Below are positions 42,312 to 52,800 of a DNA stretch of 64,000 nt, piece by piece. The notes under the pieces are model-generated. The model had not been told where the DNA came from. It saw nothing but the letters and a program-made list of their open reading frames with translations, and made no database searches. This DNA comes from Amanita rubescens (taxonomy: Eukaryota > Basidiomycota > Agaricomycetes > Agaricales > Amanitaceae): NCBI GenBank assembly GCA_015039365.1, contig WION01000063.1:144577-208576 (forward strand). Direction: 5' to 3'. The position numbers and the translations under genes were made by a program. Numbering within the stretch: position 1 is the first letter of the stretch; the number at the start of each line of letters is the position of its first letter.

Positions 42312-42932
42312 TCAGTGATCAGTTCGAAAATACAAAAGCTGGTGAGTTTCACATTTGTGACTGTATGACGTTTTGTCTGATATATTCAAGTATCCCTCCA
42401 CCTTGAATGTGACCCGAGTATGCTCAACGGTTGTGACCGCTGCCGTCCGGCTGTCATTGAGACGTGCTGTGATATACACAACCCGGAGCTTGCTAGTCTG
42501 TACAGATAGCAAGATATCGAGCAGAGCCCAGAGCAGAGGAGCAGTATCAGCTACATCCGAAGCCAAGTCCTCAAGATCAAAGTCATCAATATCCTCTGGT
42601 GTTGCTTGTTGGGCCGAGAAATTCCATCCAGCACTTGGCTTGACAAGGTCCTTGATTTCACGCACATAGACACGGTGCAGAGCCTCACAAGCAGCCTTCT
42701 CAGCATTCCTAGGCAATTTGGCATGTCTTAACAGACTCCTGAGGACGTCACCAGACTGCTGAAGTAGCTCAGCAGTGTATGCGCTGCTCTTGAAGCGCCG
42801 CTCGGTCAAGAGAGCAATGACGAGGTCCGGAATTGAGCAGCCAGATGCATCAAATGCATCCAATATAGCCGTAAAGTCCCTTTGAGGTAGTGGCTGTATG
42901 CCCTGTACTTGTGGCTGTTGTAACTCAGGCAT
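42312..42932 (-). pseudogene. DUF6589-like protein, N-terminal part only
   Basis: 206 codons from an ATG at 42932. The first 130 residues resemble the N-terminal region of large basidiomycete DUF6589 proteins: CSIPDLVIALLTERRF, a helical stretch, KPSAGWNFSAQQATPEDI, then APLLWALLDILL. After that the frame runs into the convergent RecQ 3' end and ends in unrelated sequence, so the C-terminal catalytic-like part is missing. Such proteins are common and repetitive in agaricomycetes, which fits a transposon-encoded role, but no activity is established to my knowledge. The promoter would lie at 42933-43070, which is repeated in element B at about 44510-44690. Confidence 0.6.
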
Positions 42933-43049
42933 TGTCGAGCAGAAGGATAGTGCATATATACATCTAGTATTTCGACGTTCCCCCGACGCTGTACGACGTA
43001 CATATTTTTAGAAATACATTTCAAGGTCCGCCGCGGCCGAAGCCAAACG

Positions 43050-43155
43050 TGACAACTGGTGACAACGCGGGACGTTGTTGACGCATGTTATTTGCCAGTC
43101 CCTCCAGAGCGACATGCTTACATAACGAGCGATGCTGGGACTGGGTAGGAGTCTG
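43050..43155 (-). repeat. Terminal inverted repeat of element A (right)
   Basis: Reverse complement of the left end, differing mostly at the stretch after CCCAGTCCC. It is nearly identical, inverted, to the left end of element B across the 9-bp spacer. Confidence 0.75.
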
Positions 43156-43164
43156 GACATCCGT
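43156..43164 (+). repeat. 9-bp target duplication, middle copy shared by elements A and B
   Basis: GACATCCGT is the only sequence between the right end of element A and the left end of element B. Confidence 0.8.
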
Positions 43165-43452
43165 CAGACTCCTACCCAGTCCCAGCATCGCTCGTTATGT
43201 AAGCATATTGCTCTGGAGGGACTGGCAAATAACATGCGTCAACAACGTCGCGATTGCGTTACTTTCTGTGACACCCGTTCGGACTTTGAATAACTTGAGC
43301 GTGCGTTTGGCCATGCCGTATGGCTCAGTTGCATGGCATGCCCGTCCCCTGGCCACAATTGCTCGGCTTGACAAAAGGTGAGTGATATATCAATTCTTGT
43401 ACCATATTTGACCCTCTGACTTAATCTTTTAGCCAATCTCGCCAATTTCTCT

Positions 43453-43728
43453 ATGTCTAGTCAAGCAGATATGGCTGTCGATCTGTCTTGCCCATCGTTC
43501 AACGAAATCTGGGCCAAAACACTCGAGAATCTCGGAAGACGACCATGTCTATGGCAGGTTCGCGTCTGTGATGTGATTTTACGTGGTCAGGATGTCATCT
43601 CACTTGCAACTAATCAACACACCAACACCCAAATCGTGAGGCCCGATAATAATGATAGAGTTAGACGATCCGGAAACATTGGTGATATTCCCCCCTTTGA
43701 TCCGGGCGGTATTCTTATTCTCAAATAG
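43453..43728 (+). pseudogene. Truncated RecQ-like helicase N-terminus
   Basis: About 50 codons match the start of the element A helicase closely (CPSFNEIWAKTLENLGRRPC, LWQVRVCDVILRGQDVISLA), after which the frame enters unrelated sequence before Walker A. It cannot encode a helicase. Confidence 0.8.
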
Positions 43729-43779
43729 GTTTGCAGTCGATGAGGAGGTGTTGTAGACCCGTGCTCTTGGTCAGCGACA

Positions 43780-44280
43780 TGGGGATGATGTTGAACCGCT
43801 CATTGGAATTACGAGCTCGCCGGTCATTTGTGCAGAAGCGAGGACGTTGGTGATTAGCCCCACATGTGAGTTGGCAATACAGATTGCGAATGAGGCATTG
43901 AGGTTGACAAGGTTTCAGGAGCAACTTTTGGTGGCAGGAGAGAGTAGGAGGGCGTAGGCGAGGGATTGGGGAGTAAGGATTTGGTATGGTCTTAAAAAGA
44001 ATTTGCAGATGTGTTGAAGCATAAACAGTTGGTGGGTGCTTTTTCTTTTTCCTAGTGCATGGAGTGATGATGTGAATGTAGCATACGGTGTTGGACGAGG
44101 TGGACTCGTTGCTGGACATGGGATCCCGAGACGATATCGAAGACATGATAACGCTGTACCTGCTCAAGCAGTTTGAGAGGTACAAAATCAGCAGTGTGGG
44201 CGCATTCGCTGATGCCAGCTACGACGACCTGAATGCAGTTGATTGGCCTATCCCTCTGAGGTATGAAACTTTCACATGAC
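43780..44280 (+). pseudogene. Captured DEAD-box RNA helicase fragments
   Basis: One segment reads RTLVISPTCELAIQIANEAL (motif Ia region, with Cys in place of the usual Arg of PTRELA). A second, at about 44085-44150, reads VLDEVDSLLDMGSRDDIEDM, a motif II (DEAD-like, DEVD) neighbourhood. The spacing and intervening sequence are not those of a full gene. DEAD-box proteins remodel RNA; here only pieces are present inside a TIR element, so this looks like gene-fragment capture. Confidence 0.65.
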
Positions 44281-44759
44281 GGCGAGTGCAACATGAGCAC
44301 GACAATTGACAAGTAAGTTCCAACCCTTATTTTCCTGAACCCCTCGCACTAACCCCGCATCCCCAGTAATCTCAACACTTCCACTCTCCAGCGCCTACCG
44401 TCGTCATCTCCTCCACATCTCTGATTCCACATGCCTTCTCCCTCCCATTGCATCCTACCATGGCATGAGGTCCGGATTAAGCACCCAGACAGTGCATCAA
44501 GTATTTTTGAGGTGGTGGCTGTATATCCTGCTGTCGTAGTAGTAACTCAGGCATTGGGTAGTGCATATATACATCTAGCATTTCGACGTTCCCCCGTGCT
44601 GTACGACATACATAATTTTAGAAACACATTTTCAAAGACCGCCGTGCCGAAGCCAAACGTGACAGCGCGCGTCTTTGTTGACGCATGTTATTTGCCAGTC
44701 CCTCCAGAGCGATATCATTACGTAAACTCAAGCTCTGCTGGGACTGGGGTAGGAGTCTG

Positions 44760-44768
44760 GACATCCGT
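44760..44768 (+). repeat. 9-bp target duplication, third copy
   Basis: GACATCCGT directly after the right end of element B. Confidence 0.8.
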
Positions 44769-45457
44769 TCCAATTCTTCTGTTCTTGAAGCTTGAAGCTT
44801 GAATATCGGACTTATGCCTTGCACTCGCTCAACTGATTGGAGTATCCGGCGCAGAATTTCCATATCAAAGAAACGATATTGGTTTTGGTGACGCATTCAA
44901 GTTGGGCCACTTCTTGGAAATTCAGTAGTTGAGGACTTATTACGTTCTCCATCTATCATTACTTAAGCAGGCCTTGAATGTGTTGCGGCTGTAGTGACAG
45001 TTAAGGTGAAGCGCGGTAGTTCAACATTCCACTCTATTGCTAATAATGATGAGGCTATTCAGCGTATGATTACAGGGACGTCGGGACAGCTGCTGTCAGT
45101 ATTTACCATTACACTACACTCGCAAATACGCACACGACAAATATGAACGAATTCCCTCCTGAGGCGTGTTAGGTTAGTACGCTCGTCCATCCTGGTCCCT
45201 CGTTATCGACTATAGCTCTGCCACATTGCCCTTGACGATCCCATCTTAGACACATGTGAGGTACGATATATCACAATTAAAAAATTCATGTCCAAACGAT
45301 ACTCATCCAACTAGATGTGTCGTGGCTGTCCGATTATGGTTCTCTCTCGGAATTCAATCAAATTTCGCGGTTACGAATATCTCCGACAACCTATTCTTAT
45401 TTCGTATTGTGCTTTTAATTGGGACCAGCACAACAAGTTACCAACAGAAAGGTACTC
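44769..45457. other. Intergenic, no gene recognised
   Basis: Right flank of element B and 3' flank of the GH18-like gene. A minus-strand ORF (44618-44896) crosses the element boundary and is not credible as one gene. Confidence 0.4.
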
Positions 45458-46823
45458 TTATAGTTTAGCCTGTAGACTAACTGGCCATGATTTGGACCTG
45501 ACATTGGTAATCCAGCTTGATCCGGCAGTTGGGTACTAGATAACTCCATTCATTCGACGCACTCAGGGCAGAGCATTCACAAAAACCTTACCTGCCATAC
45601 CATAACGCCTGCACCTTTAGAGCGATCATCAAGTTAACATCTTGCAGTAAATTAGCTCCTGTACTTACTCCATTTAGACTTCTTTGCCTGCGCCAAGCAC
45701 GAAGCGAGTATACTAGGGCCCATGTAGCCAGTTGCAGCGTCACCTGGCGTACCAGGCTTTCCTATTACAATTTTGCTCAAGGGCACACCGCTGGCATGGA
45801 TCTGGAAAACAGCTGTATCAGGCCATGTGCTTGATGAAGTCGTCAAAAGGCCTTGTGGAGTGGTATACTCGTTCGCTCCCTCTGAAGCGCATAGGAATAC
45901 ATCAAATTGGACTCGAACAATATTTTTCTGACTTACGGTTGTAGAATTGGATATTGTACCAGTCGATCAGATTTCCAACTTCGGAGTTTACTTTGAGGTA
46001 CCCTCCGCCACCCCATCTCTTCGGTGAAAACCTTTGACAGGATCAGTCACCTAACTTTGGCAGGCGAGTAACCAATATTACCATGGTGCAACCGCTTCTC
46101 CCGTGAGTATTGTTACACGCAGGACACCAGAAATGCTTACGTGCATGCGTAACAATATATTGTCCCACAGGAAGTTCCTTCCGTAACTGCTTAGTGAAAG
46201 TGATCAACCAATTCTACAGAGTAAATCACGACTTGTCCAATTGGTGTCAAGAAGTGGAAACCTACCTCGGCGCTTCCGTCTCCCGCATTAAAAGCATCAA
46301 GATCTTCATAGTCAACATCGATCCCATCAAGTTGGTATTTCTTTACCCATTCTGCCATGGTGTTTGCGGTTGAAACTGGATCAGCTCTGGATGTTGTTGG
46401 TAAATCCGTAGATCCAAACGCGGAAACCATCAATTTGATTCCTGCGGCTTTATACTTGGCCTTGATCGTTGAACGATCAACATCAGTGAGGCTTTCCCAC
46501 GCTTTCGCCTCGACGGCCATCAGATTCCAATGCGGACTAAATCAAACGTGTTGCCTACATTGTCCCAGGCGCCCTTTAGCAGCAGGAAGCTCAGGTTGCT
46601 GCAAAGTGAATAGTTAAGAGGATGAACGTCATTGATAATAAAGACCGTACAAGACGTTGAATCCCTTGAAATAGCTGATGTTACCATCAAGTCACGAAAT
46701 GGGCAAAGGATTTACCTTCAGGGACGAAGGGTTTGGAGGTTGAGTCCCAACCCATAGATCAGAATACACCACGAAATGCGGAGGCTTGGGAGCTGTGCTC
46801 TTGGAGGGATCGCTAAGTGTCAT
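45458..46823 (-). CDS. GH18-like (chitinase-like) protein, copy 2
   Basis: Ten exons: 46716-46823, 46651-46664 (14 nt), 46559-46598, 46266-46508, 46141-46213, 46082-46094 (13 nt), 45937-46031, 45669-45881, 45592-45614 and 45458-45535, 900 nt (299 residues). It matches copy 1 (9509-10807) exon for exon. Single GH18-like domain without signal peptide: PPHFVVYSDLW, IKLMVSAFGS, complete catalytic motif DGIDVDYED, APVAPWF (spelled across the 13-nt exon), LIDWYNIQFYN and AGVMVWQYP. All residues of DxxDxDxE are present, so hydrolytic activity on chitin-like substrates is plausible. No secretion signal suggests intracellular or wall-remodelling roles. A related pseudogene lies just upstream at 47200-47690. 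Confidence 0.82.
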
Positions 46824-47199
46824 TGCGTAGCGTGCCGGTTATCTCTATCTCGAGGTACGCCATTATATAGTCGAACGCTTATAATTTAGCTCATAAGCAT
46901 GTGGGCGCATCTAAATGACAGCTGTCATTTGGCGGATGCACAGGAACACGGCCCTAGAAGCACTCCGTGCCCCTACCACTTTCGATTCAATTCATTCGCA
47001 AAAAGAAAAGGACAGCCTATTCTTTCTTGGGATACCCTTTGATAAACCCTGTCCCATCACTCCGTTAACGGCGATTCCTTTCTCGGCCGTAAAGTAGCTG
47101 CAGCTCACCTGGTACGATATCGACTGCTCAGCGCTCAGCGCTCAGCTTGCGTTATCGGAAATAGTCAACTTACTGACAACGCTCTAGTATGATGGCATC
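46824..47199. other. 5' flank of GH18-like copy 2
   Basis: No gene recognised; presumably contains the promoter. An inverted TATA-like ATTATATAG occurs near 46861-46871. Confidence 0.4.
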
Positions 47200-47690
47200 G
47201 CGCTTCTAGTCTGCGTATGACACAGCACGTGTTATGTGTTTCAATGCATATCCATAAACTTTATCATCCGAAGCGTTATTAAGAGAATTTGGACTCACAG
47301 CTACGATCCAGGGACATGGCACCTGCGGTGTTGTGACCTGACCGCCGTCTTCATCACTCCAGGAGATGCTGTTCAGCTTCAGGATCAAGCGAGTGTCGTC
47401 GAGCCCATATCGCCATTACTCGGGTCACCTTCAAGCGCAGCACGCTTTTCTATGATAACCAACCTTGAATTATTCTTGCTAATCTTCAGGACAGCCGCTC
47501 CACGCCGTCAAACGCAGTGGAGCAAGAATCGTGGGGAACTCTGACACCGGCAGCCGTGGCCCGTGGGGCACCAGTCCACAGTTTGTCACTCTCTATACTC
47601 ACCATCGCAGAATTGAACATCGTGCCAATCAACCAGACGTCCGATTCGATCGACACCCTCCTTTCCTGCGTGTTCTCTGTGGATCGGGGA
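47200..47690 (-). pseudogene. GH18-like pseudogene (third copy)
   Basis: On the minus strand, codons for RLVDWHDVQFC followed by a GTGAGT donor align with LIDWYNIQFYN plus donor of copy 2. Further down, GDPSNGDMGSTTLA aligns with GDAATGYMGPSILA, and CPWIVAV with the C-terminal SWITNV region. The pieces are separated by frame changes, and no N-terminal half is seen. It is the decayed 3' half of a tandem copy. Confidence 0.5.
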
Positions 47691-48343
47691 TGTCTGCTAC
47701 TGAATGAGTGCCTGCTATTATGATATTGGCTAGCACCACCTTCTTCTTTTGGTATTTGCTCTAGAGTGAACGAATGATTCAATCATTTCGCCAAGGCAAA
47801 GAGTCAGGATTCTATTGGATGTGGACCTCTTCCTCGTGTGCGCACTTCCCACAAATCCAGTGGTAACTCCTGATTTCTTCCCCTTCCGGGTTCTTCGCGG
47901 ATCCAGGGACAAGATACCCATAATCGGTGTGTAACTTGTCCACACACTCAGGGTGCCATCAAAATTGGGAAAGACGAGCAACACTTAGAGGGAGCTATAA
48001 ATCGCTATAAAACGGGTTACTGGTGTTACTCAACAATTAGTAATGACTCTCAACTCAGACGGCAGCCGCCGAGATCACCAAAGCCGAGGACTTGAAGGAA
48101 TACGTTAATTGATATCTCCCGCTGATGGGGTAACGAATCCAGGGACGCCACTTGTCAACGAGCCTCAACATCTGGCAGAACAAAAGCGGGACGGAACACC
48201 GTTTGTTATCAGTACAACAATGCCTATCATCCACCATACAAAATACGTAAAACAAACAAGAAAAATAATATATCAAGTACACACACACGAGCCCATGCAG
48301 TAGTGCCAGAATGCAATAAAATACGAACAGCGCTAGTCATCGA
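47691..48343. other. No gene recognised
   Basis: Contains a minus-strand stretch with a Cys-pair segment (HWICGKCAHEEE) that I cannot place, and the 3' flank of the CAF1 gene. Confidence 0.35.
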
Positions 48344-49638
48344 TCATCGCCCACCCCCAACCAGCGACGTCCGCAGATACGGCCCGTTAGCCGTCATAGG
48401 CCCAAACGTGGTAGAGGACAATGGCGTTGGCAGCGTTCCCGTCTGCAGCGCGCCCATTCCCAAGCTCACAGCTTGGCTGGACTGCACGCCGTTAAGTCCT
48501 GGTGTTTGACTTCGTTCCCTTAACGAAGCTCGGTCATCCTTTTCTGCAATGGTTGCGCCTCCCCGTGACGGATCTGCGTATCCATTGGCGAGATTGAACG
48601 TCTGCCCAAGCCCGTAAAGTTTCCCAGAATACTCCGAGTCGTCTATTTGGTTGCTGAAGTAAAGTTCGCGCATTTTGAAGAACACTGAGGCAGTGAGGAG
48701 CGAATCTGAACCAGCTTGGTGTGGTGGGCCCGTGCGAGCGACCTGGCAATTCGGTGGGACCATAATAGAAGGAAGGCGAATAGAACGCACCCCAAGATCA
48801 TCTGCCACGTCCTGTAGTCCGCCCTTTAGAACTTTGGTAGCTCGTAACATGAATTTTATGTCATAGACAGTTGGGAACCACGCCCGCAGCAACGTGAAAA
48901 AATTGTCTTCGCTTGTTGATAACGATTCTGCTGTCAAAAGCTTGACAAAGTATCCAAAGTCGTAACCACTATGAAGCCATCAGTCATTCTGTCTGGTCAA
49001 ATCCAGCACTGGTACCGATTGGCGGGACCTGATACCTGATTTCAAGATAACTCACCTGTGAAAAGATATCCATTTCGTATCCGGCGTTAGGACCAGCCCC
49101 GACGTAATCATCAACTCTGCAAAATCGTTAGGCTGAATGCCGTACTTCTCATGCCGTTCAAAATCAATGCCGGATTTTTGCAGTAGTTCAATGGATTCAG
49201 GCGCATACATGTCGTCGCTGAGCGAACTCTCGTCAGCGCCCATCAAAGTGCCCCAACCATAGTATACGCTTATCCATGAGAGACAAACGGATAGACTCAC
49301 CTGGGGCTAAATCTGAAATTAAACTGCCACGTACAACATGGCTCCGGTAACTCCCCATTCTCATCCGCAAGCGTGATCCCGACTTGAATGATTTTCAACA
49401 AGTCAACGTTACACCGCATTGTTTGATAATGGTAATCCGCGGACGTCTTGAACGTTCCAATTGGGCGAGCGACGACTCCGGGGAATTCTGTATCCTGGGC
49501 TGGCGTAAGTTTGAAGAATCATTTTGGTGGCAGGAACAATACGACCATTGCGATGTATGGAAAGTCCTCAACAACATCCCGAATTATGCGCATCTCCCTT
49601 TCCAGGTTTTGCGCCCATACTTCTCGTATCCGCGACAT
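48344..49638 (-). CDS. POP2: CAF1/POP2 deadenylase of the CCR4-NOT complex
   Basis: Removes poly(A) tails from mRNA as a nuclease subunit of CCR4-NOT. Five exons: 49546-49638, 49301-49494, 49056-49226, 48791-48968 and 48344-48742, 1,035 nt (344 residues). The DEDD nuclease residues are visible: Asp and Glu in AMDTEFPGV (Met at exon end), Asp in SGYDFGYF, Asp in [10 protein letters not shown] and [22 protein letters not shown] and [10 protein letters not shown] are highly family-specific. The last intron is 48 bp (48743-48790) without a stop and divisible by three, so retention would add 16 residues. The C-terminus after LYGLGQ is a Ser/Thr/Pro-rich tail. The neighbouring transcription factor stop is 169 bp upstream. 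Confidence 0.95.
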
Positions 49639-49807
49639 TCCTGTGCGGCTCGCTGGCGTTGCGTCGAGTTACGCGAAGAGATAGGTGACAAGATGCAAAG
49701 AGCACAAGGTTGGATCGCATCTGATTACATAAGCAGCCGTTTTCGCATGACGTGTCCCTCCTCGCAATTCCCAATAAATACAATATACAAATCGTTGCCC
49801 TTCAAAT

Positions 49808-52800
49808 TTAGAACCACGCCATATAGCTTGTTTCCTCCAAGTCTGCAGTTAGCGCCCCATGATCGAAGTTAAAGCTCTCATTCTGCCCAACCCTCGGTAA
49901 GGAGGGGATAAACGGCGTAGGCTGCGCAGAGGCAAATGTGTACCGTTCCTCTGTCCCCAATCCAACGCTTGAAAACTGATAAATATCAGGCAACCATGCA
50001 TCCGATGCGGGATGTGTATTCGAGTCCTGTCCGCCTCTCAACGATGGTATCGGTGGCGATGTGTACTTGATCTGTTCAGCAAACTGTACAAGCGCAGGAT
50101 GTACATTTTGGAAGGATGGAAGCAGCTCGAATGGTCGCTCTGTAAGACATGGTCAACATGATATTCATTCGCAAGGGCAGAAACTGACCAGTATTGGTAC
50201 TGCTACTTTGATGATGTCGGTAACTACGTCGGCATTTGTCCACAAGCTTCTCAATAATGGGCTAATTCGAGGTTAGATCAACGTAAGTCCCTGATCCCGC
50301 GAACCGTGGCTCACCAAGGCCTTGGCACTAAATGGAAGCATCTTTCCCGCTTTCATGAAAAGGCGGAGTATGGCTTCCAAGTCCTGCAACGCGTAGGAGG
50401 CCAGCGGGGTTGATGGCGCCCGTGATATGAAAAGCCCAAGAGTTACCTAAGAACGACTCAATTATTTTACTCCACGCAGGAGCCGTTCATAATGACTCAC
50501 AGCCGCAGAAAACGCATTGAACCAGAAGTGCAGAAACCGAGTGCTCAGATCGGGTTCCTGGTCGAAGAGGGCTTGCACAGCTTTGATCAGCGAGGATGCG
50601 CCAAGATACGTCGCGAGAACAGAAGGAGAATGTTGATGATGCAGATCAAACGACTCTGGACCGTTCATGGCCTGAGTGAAATAACGACGATGCAGTTGCA
50701 ATAACGCTCCAAAACGTTCAGCGTCCTTATCAATCGGCACGAGGAACATATCCTTACCTAGATCGCGACCCATGCTAGACAGAGCCCTTTGCATGTTCAA
50801 AAATCGTGGGGTAGCCGTCGAACCCTCGCTGGCTCCGAGTAACTTGGGCGTATCAAAGTCCCGAACTTTGCTGTCCAGGGACAGGATATGAGGATAGTCG
50901 GGAGGAGTCACAGCAACCATAGTTTGCAAGATGGGCGTTAGGCAGTTGATGAAAAACGAATTCTTCCATTGATGATCTCCATTAAATGTTAACGCGGGTA
51001 CAATGTCCAAGGTGAAGGGAACGTACAGATAATTTCTTCCCTCGGTACATATAACCCTGGACCGTCATAAGTAGGCGGCTTTGTATCGACGTGAGCGAGG
51101 CATATCGATGGCGGTCTGCCAAGCGAGAGACTCTGGATGGCGATTAGCACGGTGATTGTATATCAGGAACCCTTTACCATTCGACAATCCAAATTCAGTA
51201 ATTCCCAGAAGATCGTGCTTCGCTTCTCAAACTCTTCAGGAATACGTTTCACCCGAGACCCATCACGATCTGATTTGTGTCTTTTTTTGAATACATGGCA
51301 CATGGCCTGAAATATTCGTTACGCACGAAGTCCAAGCTGTCAAATATACGCTGAGATAACAAGAAAAGAGCGGAAGAGTCAATATACGAACCCCTTGTGC
51401 CAACTTAGCGACGAAGCCCATAAGATTCCAAGCATAACCCACGGCTTTCTTATTGTCTGAAAATATCAAGTGGTACCAGATCATGAAGAACTGAATCTTT
51501 CGCATTAGATCATACTTGACACAAATAGGCATGCCTACCAATGTATGTAACACGTCAAAATCAGGTTCCTCCATCAACGGTATTTCACAAACCGCCGCAC
51601 GGGCAAGATGATGATAAGCTTCTCCGTACAGGTTCCCCAGTGGTTTATTGAGATCTACGAGAGAGCCAATCGAGAGAACCATCAACAAGAGTGCGAGGCG
51701 TCGAGGACTTAGATCTTCCACGGGGGTCATATAGCAGTAATGAAGAAGATTGGGCAAAAAGGTTTCCGAAGCATCCACATTGTACCTTGTACACAGCAAA
51801 TTGAGTGAAAGAAAGAGAGTTGGCAACAAGGTAAACTCCGTCGGGCGATTAATAAACTCACTGCCAAAGAGCATTACGCCTGGCTTCTTCGCAGGTCGCT
51901 TGTGCCTCAGCCCGAGGAGGCAATGCATCTCGTATACGCTTCCGAATGCTGAGATCCATCGACCAGGGGAATGGGAATGAAGTGCTCAATTGAAGAATAT
52001 CAGGAGGGACGTCTGGTGGTACAGATAGCGATCGTGACGATTGTTTCGAATCAGCGTTCCGGGGAAGAACGCTAGGAACGCTGTGCCAGGGGAAAAAGAA
52101 TACGAACGACGTCAGAAAGTCCTAAGTTCAGGGACGTCATGGATACTAACTTTCTGATAGGTTCTTCTCTCGGGATGTTATTATTGGCCGGGACCATCTG
52201 CTGGGCGCTCTGAGAGGTATACAAATCCTGTGACGTTTTGATGGTCCGCAGCTCAGGCGCCAACAAAGGATGTTGCTGATTAGAACATGACGCTTCCAAT
52301 GCATCTTCCAACTGCCGCACCCGGTCACTCAGTTGAAAAATCTTGTCGTGCAATTGCTCTGTGTTGGCGAGAATGAAACTACATCGGTAGATCAGCAAGA
52401 GTAATGCGATACAATTAGATTCGGGAGAACGGTAGGACGTTAACTCACCGACTACCACGCCCAGATGTTAGAGCACCTAGAATGAGAGAATTGGGATGCG
52501 TGGAAATCATATCATGATAACGATGGGAATATTCGTACCTTCTGGACAGAGGCTACTACATCCTCTCTTGACGCACGACTAGAAAAGAAGGCCGTTGAGC
52601 ATATATAGGCGCCCGCAAAGAATTGCATTCGAAAAAGGCCCCTAACCTGGCATGGAAAGACACGATCACACTGTGGATCAAGACGAGGAATCAGCGAGAG
52701 CAGAACATCCGACTCCAGATAAAGGATCCTCACCTTGAGCTTCAACCTGCAAGAAAGGACATCGCGATAATTTCGATAAAATACGGGATAAATCGCAAGA

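Larger units (their letters stand above)
32404..42345 (+). pseudogene. RecQ-family DNA helicase gene split by a Copia insertion
   Basis: Left part (32404-33038): LWQVRVCDAIL, Walker A LAATGSGKT, IIVTPLNILGEQ and, after an intron, DEAHCISQWG, the RecQ motif II. Right part (41361-42345): helicase motifs through QRFGRCVRD (motif VI), then a Lys/Glu-rich tail. RecQ helicases unwind DNA 3' to 5'. The Copia element interrupts the coding sequence with an ATGTC duplication; removing it rejoins the frame. Independently, a TGA falls at 32957-32959, four codons after ISQWG, so the gene was probably dead anyway or was inactivated later. It belongs to TIR element A rather than being the host's genome-stability RecQ. 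Confidence 0.82.
32108..43155 (+). mobile_element. TIR element A with RecQ-like and DUF6589-like genes (Copia nested inside)
   Basis: Both ends begin CAGACTCCTACCCAGTCCC (left as written, right as reverse complement). The inverted repeats run about 105 bp, including GCTCTGGAGGGACTGGCAAA and AACATGCGTCAACAACGTC. GACATCCGT lies on both sides (32099-32107, 43156-43164), a 9-bp target duplication. Inside are a plus-strand RecQ-like helicase gene and a minus-strand DUF6589-like 5' fragment, converging tail to tail. An 8.3 kb Copia element is inserted in the helicase, so the element proper is about 2.7 kb. No recognised transposase domain is present; the DUF6589-like protein is the obvious candidate but is truncated here. 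Confidence 0.75.
43165..44759 (+). mobile_element. TIR element B, internally deleted relative with captured gene pieces
   Basis: 1,595 bp. The left end (CAGACTCCTACCCAGTCCCAGC) and right end (GGTAGGAGTCTG) carry the same roughly 105-bp inverted repeats as element A. It keeps the first part of the RecQ gene (43453-43608) and, at the other end, sequence like the DUF6589 promoter of element A (about 44510-44690). The middle is replaced by DEAD-box helicase pieces and unrelated sequence. It is non-autonomous by content. Confidence 0.75.

Noticed and set aside
32108..43155. Interpretation of element A as a Helitron because it carries a helicase
   Set aside because: The helicase is RecQ-type with DEAH, not a Rep-Pif1 fusion, and the element has inverted repeats and a target duplication, which Helitrons lack.
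44618..44896. Minus-strand ORF spanning the right end of element B
   Set aside because: Half of it is TIR sequence, so it cannot be an original gene.
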